The notes beneath the pieces were generated by a model, which worked only from the letters and a program-made list of their open reading frames with translations, was not told the DNA's origin and ran no database searches. Positions 8,342 to 15,793 of a stretch of 16,726 bases of DNA are shown in pieces. A program made the position numbers and the translations under genes. Source of the DNA: Pedosphaera sp. (GTDB lineage Bacteria; Verrucomicrobiota; Verrucomicrobiia; Limisphaerales; UBA9464); contig SIAZ01000046.1 in the NCBI GenBank assembly GCA_009695405.1, positions 1 through 16,726 on the forward strand, written 5' to 3'. Position 1 is the first letter of the stretch; the number at the start of each line of letters is the position of its first letter.

Positions 8342-9499
8342 TCAATCGAGTGTTTTGAGGCCCTGCACGACACTCATTCGCGCCATAGCTAACGTCGGCC
8401 CAATCGCTGCCAAAATCCCGAGGAGCGCAGCAACCAAACCTCCAGTGGCCATGATTCTTGGGGTTACCTCGAAGTAGGGTAAAAAACCTTGGGTCAATGC
8501 CTGTAAGTTAATCGTATTCCAAAAGATCCAAACCCCTCCAATCCCAACCACAGCGCCGCAGAGGGCGAGCCCAAAGCTCTCGGCTAAAATGAAGGCAAAA
8601 ATTTCTCTCCGACGAAAACCCAAAGCCTTCAGGACCGCCAATTCGCGGAACCGCTCACGGATCGCCATACTCATCGTACTCATACAAACGAGGACCAAAG
8701 TGAAAATCACGACGGCGCTAATCGATCCAAAAAGCAGTTTCACATTGCCAAACATACTGACGAAACCGAGCTGAAAAGCTCTCTCTGTTTCAGCACGAAC
8801 TTCTGCAGAGGTATTTGAAAAAGTCGTATTGACTCGGCTAATGACCCCGTTCACTGCATCGGCTGTTTCGGCGAGAATATACCAAGTTCCTACCCTACCC
8901 CAATCACCCATCAATTCATCCAACAACTTATGATGAAAGAAACAGTTCCGGTCATCGATGGTTCCCTCATAGACAGCAGCAATTCGGAGTTCTAAATCCA
9001 CCGGATAGAAAGTCCCAGTAAACTTCAAAACATCCCCTACCCTGAATCCGTAACGTCGGAGTGTGTCGGCACCCAATAAACAAGAATTCCGATCTTTGAC
9101 AAAAGCTTCGTAGGATCCCTGCGAAATCCTGCCTTCGAGCAAAAATTCACGAAAACGAGTGGGTTCAACCCCAAATTGAGCCCAACTCGTCGCTGTTTCC
9201 TCGCGGAATAACCCACCAAAATAAGTAAAGGGAGTCACCTGCCGGACCCCCTCAATCTTCTGAATTGCAGCCATCTGACGGACCGGCAGTGGCTGAGTTA
9301 ACGATACTTTATTGCGGGCAATAATCCGAAATGAGGCGGTCTCCGATTCCGGTGGCACGGTCAACTCCCGCTGCAAGGTGAGGAGTGTAACCAGCAGACC
9401 GCAACTAATTGCGACACTGGCCACAGTGAGAGAGGCGCGGCGACCGTTCCTCAGGGCGTTCTTTAGAATGAAACTGGAAATAGAAAGTCCGCGGCTCAT
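8342..9499 (-). CDS. FtsX/MacB-type ABC permease, first of two
   Basis: A 385-residue permease with TM1 at about 22-42, a periplasmic domain (about 45-245), and three further segments at about 253-276, 303-328 and 350-371. The cytoplasmic coupling loop RERFRELAVLKALGFRRREI (281-300) is well conserved. The periplasmic domain has the MacB-like pattern of porter subdomains (for example EGVRQVTPFTYFGG and LLGADTLRRYGFRVGD). Its ATG overlaps the ATPase stop as ATGA (9496-9499), with a weak GGGAG about ten bases upstream. It differs clearly from the next permease in its periplasmic part, so the pair is an old duplication or a hetero-pair rather than a recent copy. It is expected to act in the inner membrane with the adjacent ATPase and adaptor. 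Confidence 0.93.
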   Translation of the reverse strand: MSRGLSISSFILKNALRNGRRASLTVASVAISCGLLVTLLTLQRELTVPPESETASFRIIARNKVSLTQPLPVRQMAAIQKIEGVRQVTPFTYFGGLFREETATSWAQFGVEPTRFREFLLEGRISQGSYEAFVKDRNSCLLGADTLRRYGFRVGDVLKFTGTFYPVDLELRIAAVYEGTIDDRNCFFHHKLLDELMGDWGRVGTWYILAETADAVNGVISRVNTTFSNTSAEVRAETERAFQLGFVSMFGNVKLLFGSISAVVIFTLVLVCMSTMSMAIRERFRELAVLKALGFRRREIFAFILAESFGLALCGAVVGIGGVWIFWNTINLQALTQGFLPYFEVTPRIMATGGLVAALLGILAAIGPTLAMARMSVVQGLKTLD

Positions 9500-10176
9500 C
9501 TGACAATTTCTCCCTTTTCCAAATGCAACCCACGAGAACCATAAGTGGCAGCCTTGGGATCGTGTGTAACCATCACCACGGTCTTGCCTGCTGATTGGGC
9601 TAGCGATTGCAGAATGCCAAGGACATCCGACGCCGATTTTGAATCTAAATTACCCGTGGGTTCATCGGCAATAATCAAGGCTGGGTCGGTCGCAATCGCA
9701 CGAGCAATCGCCACGCGTTGTTGTTGTCCGCCGGATAACTGATCGGGACGATGATGCATTCGATCAGTGAGCCCAACTAAGTCTAAAGCGGTTTGAACCT
9801 GACGCCGTCGCTCCGTCCGACTGAGGTCAGTGAGCAATAAAGGTAATTCCACATTTTCGAAGGCGGTCAGGACTGGAATCAGATTAAAGCTCTGAAAAAC
9901 GAATCCAACATTTTGGTTTCGCCATTCCGCCAACTGCGATTCGTTTAACCCAGCGACATTAACCCCTTGAACCAGAATTGTACCTCGGGTTGCTGTATCG
10001 ATACCTGCCAAAATATGAAGCAGAGTCGATTTTCCTGAGCCCGACGGCCCCATCAAAACCACGAATTCTCCAGCCTCAATATCGAGCGAAATCGCATTCA
10101 AGGCGATGACATCTAGGTCGGCCTGTTTGTAGATTTTTGAAAGGTCACGAATCTGAACAATTGGCTGGGCCGGCAT
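9496..10176 (-). CDS. ABC transporter ATPase, LolD/MacB/DevA class
   Basis: A 226-residue stand-alone nucleotide-binding protein with every key motif intact: Walker A GPSGSGKST (43-51), Q-loop Q95 in FVFQSFN, signature LSGGQQQR (147-154), Walker B LIIADEP (167-173) followed by TGNLDS, and H-loop H205 in VTHD. Length and the phrase FQSFNLIPVLTAFENVELPLLL are typical of the MacB/LolD/FtsE-like class that energises FtsX-type permeases rather than importers. It is the first gene of a four-gene operon, followed directly by the two permeases and the adaptor. The order resembles DevBCA- or MacAB-type exporters with a split ATPase and permease. The ATG at 10174-10176 has no strong Shine-Dalgarno site; a possible promoter lies just upstream. 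Confidence 0.95.
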   Translation of the reverse strand: MPAQPIVQIRDLSKIYKQADLDVIALNAISLDIEAGEFVVLMGPSGSGKSTLLHILAGIDTATRGTILVQGVNVAGLNESQLAEWRNQNVGFVFQSFNLIPVLTAFENVELPLLLTDLSRTERRRQVQTALDLVGLTDRMHHRPDQLSGGQQQRVAIARAIATDPALIIADEPTGNLDSKSASDVLGILQSLAQSAGKTVVMVTHDPKAATYGSRGLHLEKGEIVR

Positions 10177-10558
10177 ACTTTCACAATTCTAGTGCTGGAA
10201 ATCTCCTCAGGGCAATCTTTGACGAGTTTTTAGAATAAATTTGAATTGGGCCAAATCCGATAGTTCAGTGAATTCGAGGGCGAGTCTTTTAGGCTTCGGT
10301 CATTATTTAACCGGACAATCCCCATGGCAATCAGCTTACGATGCGGCCAATGCCCAACTGAGGCTTAATTCCATCGACCCTCCGAACCAATCTGAGGTTG
10401 CCGGTATGGAGGTCGAGAGCGAGTTTGATTTGCCGATAGGGAGGTGAAGCCTCCAATTCGCTATCTCCCAGTCTTGAAGGCGTCCCAATTTTAGCTGTTT
10501 TCTCTCTGGCTTTCTTCCTTGTGGCGAAGTTCCTGTTCCTCGCTACACTCAGAAAGCT
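10177..10558. other. 382-base intergenic region between ABC operon and protease gene
   Basis: Divergent upstream region of the ABC operon (left) and the S8 peptidase (right). Apart from the possible left-facing promoter I see no recognisable RNA, repeat or strong hairpin. A plus-strand frame from TTG at 10241 to TGA at 10447 could encode 68 residues (beginning MNWAKSDSSVNS, with GFGHYLTGQSPWQSAYDAAN in the middle). It has no Shine-Dalgarno site, no early ATG and no family I recognise, so I do not call it a gene. The right part (10490-10558) is pyrimidine-rich and leads into the TTG start of the peptidase. Confidence 0.5.
10186..10215 (-). promoter_or_regulatory. Possible sigma-70 promoter of the ABC exporter operon
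   Basis: On the minus strand TTGCCC (10215-10210) is followed after 18 bases by TAGAAT (10191-10186), which matches five of six bases of TATAAT. The -35 match is four of six. Transcription would start only a few bases before the ATPase ATG, giving a very short leader, which fits the lack of a Shine-Dalgarno site. This is pattern matching only. Confidence 0.3.
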
Positions 10559-11920
10559 TTGAATCTAGTCCGTCTATTTATTCTTTTGATGTTAGGGGCC
10601 CCTTGGGCACTGGGTGCATCGACGAACCGTGTGATTTCGGGTCTTCGCTGGCGTTCTGGGTTAGACCGGCATGACGCGGCAATCCTAGGGTGGCCAGTAA
10701 ATCAAGTTCTTGGGCGGTTGAAGGCTCAAACTGGTTGGAAAATTCTGATGGAATCCGGAATCCGAACCCAAGTGAAGGCTCGCTTTGAAGGTTTAAGTAC
10801 TCGAGACGCCTTTCCTCGGATTCTAGGTGGACTAAATTACTCGTTCACGACTTCCTCCAACGGGGTTTCTCTTTTGCGAGTCTTCAGATCTGTCGCTTCG
10901 GCTGCTCGGGAAGAAATCATTGGAGACATTGGGGCCGGTTTGATCGGAGATGAATTGATTGTTCGGTTGAAGGGGGGAACCGATTTGGATGCCTCAAAAC
11001 TGGCTTTGAAGTGGGGAGCAGAGAGTCTTGGAACCAATGGTTTGGCGGCTCTTTTGAAGTTTGAATCTGAAGCAGCAGCGACGGCAGCGCGGTCCAAATT
11101 AGAGTCGGATCCGGAAATAGCCGCCGTTGAGAATAATCGAGAATTCGCTCCGCCAGAGATGCCAAGTCGACTGACCGATGGACGCCCCGCTCCCTTGAAT
11201 TTAGCTCCTTCAGTGACACCCGACGGGACGCGGCGAGTGATCGCCCTTATTGATTCAGATGTTCAGGCGATGGCCTCTGATTTTCAATCATTTATGTTAC
11301 CCGCCGTTGCAATTGTTGCCGGCGCGCCTGTATCGGAGGAACCCACCCACGGAACATCAATGGCCGAGGCGATTATACGCGGACTGGCAGCGGCTTCACC
11401 CAATAATTTGAGTTCAACACGCGTTCGGCCTTATGATGTTTATGGAGGCAATGTGTCCACCTCTACTTGGGACGTAACCCAAGCGGTGGCCGCTTCCGTT
11501 CAAGAGGGGGCGACCATTGTAAATCTGTCTTTAGGGAGTTCGGAAGGCAGCCCCTATCTCAGAGATGTCATTCGGTCTGTGACGGATCAGGGAGTTATGG
11601 TGATCGCGGCAGCAGGCAACGAGGCTGGGGCGGCGCCCTTTTATCCCGCAGCTTACGAGTCCACCTTGGCGGTAACCGCATCAGCTTCCTCGCGAAATGG
11701 GCAATTGGCTGGGTACGCTAATTTTGGGGCATTTGTGGATCTGGCCGTGCCGGGTTCGACTCAGGTAACAATCAATGGAGCTTCTTGGACAGTCCAGGGA
11801 ACATCGGTATCAGCCGCGTTTGCCTCGGGAATGGCTGGAGGGTTGGCAATGGATCCACGGATGAACTTGCTGCCTATTCGAGAGACTTTAGCCACTCGAT
11901 TTCCATTTCGACGTCCCTGA
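10559..11920 (+). CDS. Secreted S8 (subtilisin-like) serine peptidase with STN-like and propeptide-like N-terminal domains
   Basis: A 453-residue protein starting at TTG (10559); no ATG or GTG lies further upstream in the open frame, and the TTG gives a good signal peptide (NLVRLFILLMLGAPWALGA, 2-20). Residues about 44-110 resemble the short N-terminal (STN) domain of secretins and TonB receptors (VNQVLGRLKAQTGWKILMES, then a glycine-rich turn and RVFRSV). Residues about 130-195 look like a subtilase propeptide or fervidolysin-type pro-domain (DELIVRLKGGTDLDASKLAL, then LESDPEIAAVENN). The catalytic domain (about 225-445) has Asp232 in VIALIDSDV, His264 in THGTSMAEA, oxyanion Asn354 in AAAGNE and Ser416 in QGTSVSAAFASGMAGG, so it should be active. 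The Asp motif is DSD rather than the usual D-S/T-G. It ends 13 bases from the converging haem/FG-GAP gene. Substrate unknown; the STN assignment is by pattern. Confidence 0.88.
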   Translation: MNLVRLFILLMLGAPWALGASTNRVISGLRWRSGLDRHDAAILGWPVNQVLGRLKAQTGWKILMESGIRTQVKARFEGLSTRDAFPRILGGLNYSFTTSSNGVSLLRVFRSVASAAREEIIGDIGAGLIGDELIVRLKGGTDLDASKLALKWGAESLGTNGLAALLKFESEAAATAARSKLESDPEIAAVENNREFAPPEMPSRLTDGRPAPLNLAPSVTPDGTRRVIALIDSDVQAMASDFQSFMLPAVAIVAGAPVSEEPTHGTSMAEAIIRGLAAASPNNLSSTRVRPYDVYGGNVSTSTWDVTQAVAASVQEGATIVNLSLGSSEGSPYLRDVIRSVTDQGVMVIAAAGNEAGAAPFYPAAYESTLAVTASASSRNGQLAGYANFGAFVDLAVPGSTQVTINGASWTVQGTSVSAAFASGMAGGLAMDPRMNLLPIRETLATRFPFRRP

Positions 11921-11933
11921 GGCCGTGTGCCGA

Positions 11934-13490
11934 TTAGGGTTTGAAACGATTGCGCAAAATGAGGACTGAAGGGCCTTTTTCGGTCCAGAGTGCTTTTAAT
12001 TTTTCCGGCACTGCCGTTGGCATCCCAATCAGCGAACCTAGGGCCAGATCGATATCGCCATCGCCGTCGAGATCCCCGGCATCCAGACAAATCCAACGAC
12101 CTGTGACGCCTTGGCGAAGGGTACGCGCTTGAAACTGGAGGGTGTTTGTTCCACTGATATTCTCGAAATAAATAAAACTTTCCTGTGGCGTCAGTGTGTA
12201 GTCTGGGAAGAAAGAAATCGTGGCAATATCAAGGTCACCATCGCCATCGTAGTCTCGAGCTAGAGCTCGATAAGCTCCGTTCAATGGAGTTGACCAAGCT
12301 TCTTCCCACTTGAGCTTACCTCTGTTTAAATAGATGCGGGTTCCGTGAAAAGGTTTGGGTGGTGAGGTACCAAAGTCAGCATTATCTCCATTGGTAACTA
12401 AGATATCGGGTAAGCCATCTGCATTAAAGTCGGCTAATTCGAATCCAGAGTGCCCCCAACTAGGGCGCCTCTGGAAAAGTAACAATTGAGTGAAACGACC
12501 GGATCCTTTATTGATAAATAGCAACATGGATTCCTTTGCTTGCGCCTGAAGCACCATTAGGTCGGGACGATGATCGCCATTAAAATCAGCAATTTCGCAT
12601 CGGAGAGTTCCCGGTTCAGAGAGCAAAATATGTTCAATGAAACCACCGTCAGTTCGTCCTTCGAACCACGAAAAACGTCCCATATAATTCCCAAAAGCAC
12701 AGAGGGTCAGGTCATTGATTCCATCCCCATTAAGGTCGGCACAGTTGATGTGTGATACACGGGGAAGTTCCGACAGAAGAGCTTTAGAGCTAAATTTGGC
12801 GGCTGTTTGATCGATTTGAAGAATTTGGCCTACTGGCATTTCACGCGGAAAAAAATGACCGATGGCGCCCAAGTACCAATAACGGTCTGTGGAAGCCATG
12901 GAGACCACTATATTGCCTAAAGGGAGTGAGCCAAGGGCACGCCCCTCGGGATCAAGGAAGTCAATGCCTTGAGTGGCAATATCGGAGGTAATGAGTGTGT
13001 GCTTTTTGGCATCAATACTCAGCCAAGGAGTGAGTGGCGGTGAGCGTCTGAAGTGGGGTGCTTCAGCTTGAAACAGGGTCAATCCAAGAGCGATCTTTGA
13101 CCCATCCTGAATCGAGACTTGGGTGAGTGGAGCGGCATTGGTGTAGTAATCTGCGATTCGATCAAATACCTCCGCTGGTAGTAACGGTTTCTTGGGAAAA
13201 AATCCCCCGTCGAGCAAGCGTTGTAGATCCGGAAAATAGCCATTGGTTGGAGGGGGTAATATGCCGGTAACAAACCGCATTTTTGGAAGAAGTTCTTCAT
13301 GCCAAGTGCGACGGTCCAGATCGGTAGGTAACGGTACTATGTGACACGTCCCGCAATGGGTAAGAGCGGCGAGACGACCAGGGTGTATTTCCTTTGCCAC
13401 AAAGGGGAGTGGATCCCCTGCCTTAAGGGTGCAAAAAGTCCAAGGCCCAAACCAGAGGCCGACTAGGATTACTAATCGAAAAGAGAACAC
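11934..13490 (-). CDS. Exported cytochrome c-like protein with FG-GAP/VCBS repeats
   Basis: A 518-residue protein starting at GTG (13490), with a signal peptide (FRLVILVGLWFGPWTFC, 4-20). A small haem domain follows, with one CxxCH site, THCGTCH (C46, C49, H50), and a possible axial Met71 in LLPKM. The rest is built from FG-GAP/VCBS-type units with calcium-loop motifs: ADLNGDGINDL (251-261), ADFNGDHRPDL (301-311), ADFNADGLPDI (353-363), RDYDGDGDLDI (412-422) and GDLDGDGDIDL (472-482). Such repeats usually fold as an integrin-like beta-propeller. Databases usually call such proteins VCBS repeat-containing. The haem domain suggests electron transfer outside the cytoplasm and the propeller suggests ligand binding, but neither is shown. 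It diverges from the M14 peptidase gene (26 bases between the longest frames). No clear Shine-Dalgarno site precedes the GTG. Confidence 0.88.
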   Translation of the reverse strand: MFSFRLVILVGLWFGPWTFCTLKAGDPLPFVAKEIHPGRLAALTHCGTCHIVPLPTDLDRRTWHEELLPKMRFVTGILPPPTNGYFPDLQRLLDGGFFPKKPLLPAEVFDRIADYYTNAAPLTQVSIQDGSKIALGLTLFQAEAPHFRRSPPLTPWLSIDAKKHTLITSDIATQGIDFLDPEGRALGSLPLGNIVVSMASTDRYWYLGAIGHFFPREMPVGQILQIDQTAAKFSSKALLSELPRVSHINCADLNGDGINDLTLCAFGNYMGRFSWFEGRTDGGFIEHILLSEPGTLRCEIADFNGDHRPDLMVLQAQAKESMLLFINKGSGRFTQLLLFQRRPSWGHSGFELADFNADGLPDILVTNGDNADFGTSPPKPFHGTRIYLNRGKLKWEEAWSTPLNGAYRALARDYDGDGDLDIATISFFPDYTLTPQESFIYFENISGTNTLQFQARTLRQGVTGRWICLDAGDLDGDGDIDLALGSLIGMPTAVPEKLKALWTEKGPSVLILRNRFKP

Positions 13491-13516
13491 CGCTGCAGAA
13501 AGTAGAGTAGAATTGG

Positions 13517-14401
13517 ATGGTGCCCAATGGGAAAATTGAGATCAGTTTGAGAGGAGCTAATCAAGTACACGATTGTAAGGTCGGAGCCATTTTGAAGACT
13601 CCTTGTGTGCAACGTACCGGTCAGAATGTGGGAGGATATGGAGGAGAGAAAATTGATAGCGTGGCGGTGTTAGGAGACTGCCGCAAATTCGCCCGAGAAC
13701 GAGGTTTTATTGAAGACATAGTCCTAGCCAAAGACGTCGAACTTCTTTTTCTAAAAAGACCTTCAGAGGGATCGGTTAATTTGTATATTTCCGCCGGAAT
13801 TCACGGCGATGAACCTGCGGCCCAATTGGCAATTCGAGAACTCGTTCGCAAAGATGCTTGGCCTAGCGGAGTCAATCTGTGGATTTGCCCCTGCCTGAAT
13901 CCGAGCGGTTGTCTTAAAACGACAAGAGATAATGCCTCAGGTATCGATCAGAACCGCGACTATCGTCACTTGCGATCCTCTGAGGTCGCTGCACACGTTG
14001 GTTGGCTTGGTAAACAACCCAGTTTCGATCTTCATTTGTGTCTGCATGAGGATTGGGAAGCGGACGGTTTCTACCTCTACGAAATCAATCTAGAGGGACG
14101 CAATTCAGCGGCAACGGAAGCCATCATCCGAGTTGCGGAGGTCTGTCCAATCGATAGAGGAAGACAAATTGACGGTCGAGCGACGGCTGAACCGGGGATT
14201 ATTCGTCCGTCAATTGATCCCCTGACCCGATCGGACTGGCCTGAAGCCTTCTGGCTAGCGCAACACCGCTCCCAATTGGGCTACACATTAGAGAGTCCCT
14301 CTGATTGGCCAATGGAGCTGCGAGTCGAGGGACTTATTCGAGCGGTCTTAACCTTGATTGCCTCGGTGGGATGGAGAATAGGTGGAGAGACTGCGAGGTA
14401 A
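13517..14401 (+). CDS. M14-family zinc carboxypeptidase-like protein
   Basis: The frame from ATG 13517 gives 294 residues. The zinc site is recognisable: H96 and E99 in AGIHGDEPAA and a third histidine at H177 in HLCLHEDWE. R137 in TTRDNASG and N146-R147 in DQNRDY fit the substrate-binding arginine and Asn-Arg pair. E259 in YTLESPSDWP fits the catalytic glutamate. There is no signal peptide, so it probably acts in the cytoplasm on small peptides or acyl amino acids; the compact length fits MpaA- or AstE-like branches. The first 25 residues match nothing I know. A TTG at 13592 (residue 26) has GGAG five bases upstream and would give a 269-residue protein beginning MKTPCVQRTGQN, which I think is about as likely as the ATG. 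The gene diverges from the haem/FG-GAP gene. Confidence 0.87.
   Translation: MVPNGKIEISLRGANQVHDCKVGAILKTPCVQRTGQNVGGYGGEKIDSVAVLGDCRKFARERGFIEDIVLAKDVELLFLKRPSEGSVNLYISAGIHGDEPAAQLAIRELVRKDAWPSGVNLWICPCLNPSGCLKTTRDNASGIDQNRDYRHLRSSEVAAHVGWLGKQPSFDLHLCLHEDWEADGFYLYEINLEGRNSAATEAIIRVAEVCPIDRGRQIDGRATAEPGIIRPSIDPLTRSDWPEAFWLAQHRSQLGYTLESPSDWPMELRVEGLIRAVLTLIASVGWRIGGETAR
13583..13586 (+). promoter_or_regulatory. Shine-Dalgarno site before the alternative TTG start of the M14 gene
   Basis: GGAG is followed by five bases and then an in-frame TTG at 13592. The annotated ATG at 13517 has no comparable site. A TAGAAT -10-like hexamer at 13508-13513, directly before that ATG, would put the ATG at or upstream of the transcription start, also favouring the TTG. 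Confidence 0.4.
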
Positions 14402-14423
14402 GAAGTCCATTAGAGCCTGAGAC

Positions 14424-14464
14424 AAAAAACCGAGAACCGGCGCTGGAAAAGCGGTTGTTCTCGG
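14424..14464 (-). terminator. Rho-independent terminator of the methyltransferase genes
   Basis: Read on the minus strand, CCGAGAAC (14464-14457) pairs with GTTCTCGG (14437-14430), a perfect 8-bp stem, and is followed at once by TTTTTT (14429-14424). It starts 17 bases after the stop of the RlmI-like gene. In the plus direction there is no T tract after the stem, so it serves only the minus strand. Confidence 0.85.
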
Positions 14465-14481
14465 TCATCCGTCGGAGATAA

Positions 14482-15687
14482 TTAGCGGACTAATTCGTAA
14501 GCTGCCCCCTTGAGGTACTCAGTCTCTGGGATGCTAGGAAGAATAGGGTGATCAGGCGATTGTGAGTAGGTGGCGATACGTCGGAGCAACCGACGTTGGT
14601 CAAAGGCAGCACTGAGGGCCACGTCTTCAAATAATTTCGTATCGACGTGATGCGAGCAACAAAAAGTAACCAATTTGCCGCATGGCTTGAGAAGTTTGAG
14701 GGCGCGAACGTGGATTTCTTTGTAGCCCCGAAGCGCATCACCCACAGAAGCACGATTCCGAGTGAAGCTGGGTGGATCGAGAATAATGAGGTCAAAACGA
14801 GCCAAGAGACGATCGTTAGGACCGGTAGTAGTGTGCCCCTTCAACCAGTCGAAGACATTCCCAACCTCGAACGTGGCGATATCCGAGACGCCATTAAGAA
14901 CGGCATGGGTACGAGCAGCGTTAATGGCTGATTCGTTTTGGTCGATACCGAGGACTTGACGTGCGCCGGCCTTGGCAGCGGGGATAGCAAAGCCACCGAG
15001 GAAAGTGAAACAATCAAGGACGGTGGCATCCTTGGCGAGCCCAGCGACCAAGTGGTGATTGACCTGTTGATCTAGATACATCCCAGTCTTATGCCCATCG
15101 CGAAGATCAACTGTGAATTTAAGTCCATTAATACGAACATCAATCGATTCAACAGGTTCACCAGCGAGAACGCCGCTGACAGCCTCGAGTCCTTCGAATT
15201 TGCGGGAGGCTGTTTCGTTACGTTCAAGGATCGAGCGAGGGTTAAAAATCTTTTGAAGCGCGCCAACGATATGATGCTTCCTCAGGTCCATTCCGAGGGA
15301 ACTTGTCTGAAGAACAATGACATCTTCATATTTATCAACGATCAAGCCGGTGAGAAGATCGCTTTCCGAATTAATGACGCGAAAAGAGGTTGCCTCCGGC
15401 ATGAATCGTTTGCGAAGAGCGAGCGCGGCACGAATACGTTCTTCAAAAAAAGCCTGATTTACTTCGACTCGCTCGGTATGAATCAAGCGAACTTGAATCT
15501 TCGATTTTGAGTTAAAGAAACCCACGCCCAGTAAGCGCTGGCGGTGGTCCTTGACCTGAACAAGGCTGCCATCTTCTGGCGGTTGAGTGGCGCGCAGGAT
15601 GGAGGCGGCGTAGATCCAAGGGTGTCCTGCGACAACGCGGTCTGCTTCTCCGGGCCTTAAAACGACTGTGACTAGGGGTTTTTCCAT
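14482..15687 (-). CDS. rlmI: RlmI-like class I rRNA large-subunit (cytosine-C5) methyltransferase
   Basis: A 401-residue protein, close to the 396 of E. coli RlmI, which makes m5C1962 in 23S rRNA using S-adenosylmethionine. An N-terminal PUA domain (about 3-75: VVLRPGEADRVVAGHPWIYA) binds RNA. A central domain (about 80-185) contains RVINSESDLLTGLIVDKYED. The family motif GHKTGMYLDQQVN is at 198-210. The Rossmann-type methyltransferase domain follows, with motif I VLDCFTFLGGFA (223-234), the acidic residue in GIDQNE (247-252), motif IV LDPPSF (303-308) and the cysteine motif CCSHHV (343-348). The ATG at 15685-15687 has no Shine-Dalgarno site; a small hairpin lies 14 bases upstream. It follows the RlmM-like gene on the same strand after 106 bases and ends at an intrinsic terminator. 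Target site inferred from family. Confidence 0.92.
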   Translation of the reverse strand: MEKPLVTVVLRPGEADRVVAGHPWIYAASILRATQPPEDGSLVQVKDHRQRLLGVGFFNSKSKIQVRLIHTERVEVNQAFFEERIRAALALRKRFMPEATSFRVINSESDLLTGLIVDKYEDVIVLQTSSLGMDLRKHHIVGALQKIFNPRSILERNETASRKFEGLEAVSGVLAGEPVESIDVRINGLKFTVDLRDGHKTGMYLDQQVNHHLVAGLAKDATVLDCFTFLGGFAIPAAKAGARQVLGIDQNESAINAARTHAVLNGVSDIATFEVGNVFDWLKGHTTTGPNDRLLARFDLIILDPPSFTRNRASVGDALRGYKEIHVRALKLLKPCGKLVTFCCSHHVDTKLFEDVALSAAFDQRRLLRRIATYSQSPDHPILPSIPETEYLKGAAYELVR

Positions 15688-15700
15688 GGTTTGTAGACAA

Positions 15701-15760
15701 GCCGCTTTGAGCGGCGGTCAGCCATTAGGCGTTAGTTCGGCTTTCAGTGAAAGGCCTTTC
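15701..15760. repeat. Inverted repeats in the leader of the RlmI-like gene
   Basis: Two small symmetric elements lie in the 106-base gap before the RlmI-like gene. GCCGC-TTTGA-GCGGC (15701-15715) is a 5-bp stem with a 5-base loop, 14 bases before the ATG. GAAAGGCCTTTC (15749-15760) is a perfect 12-base palindrome; its left arm can instead pair with CTTTC at 15741-15745 in a competing hairpin. Either could be a leader RNA structure or a protein-binding site, or chance. Neither has a T tract, so they are not terminators. Confidence 0.4.
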
Positions 15761-15793
15761 TTGAGGTGCTCGAGTCATCGGCTTTCTTCGACA

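Noticed and set aside
7961..8392. 143-codon plus-strand frame over the second permease gene
   Set aside because: It lies antisense to a well-supported membrane protein, has low-complexity basic composition and no family features.
15091..15510. 139-codon plus-strand frame inside the RlmI-like gene
   Set aside because: Antisense shadow of a conserved enzyme, with no start signal or domain.
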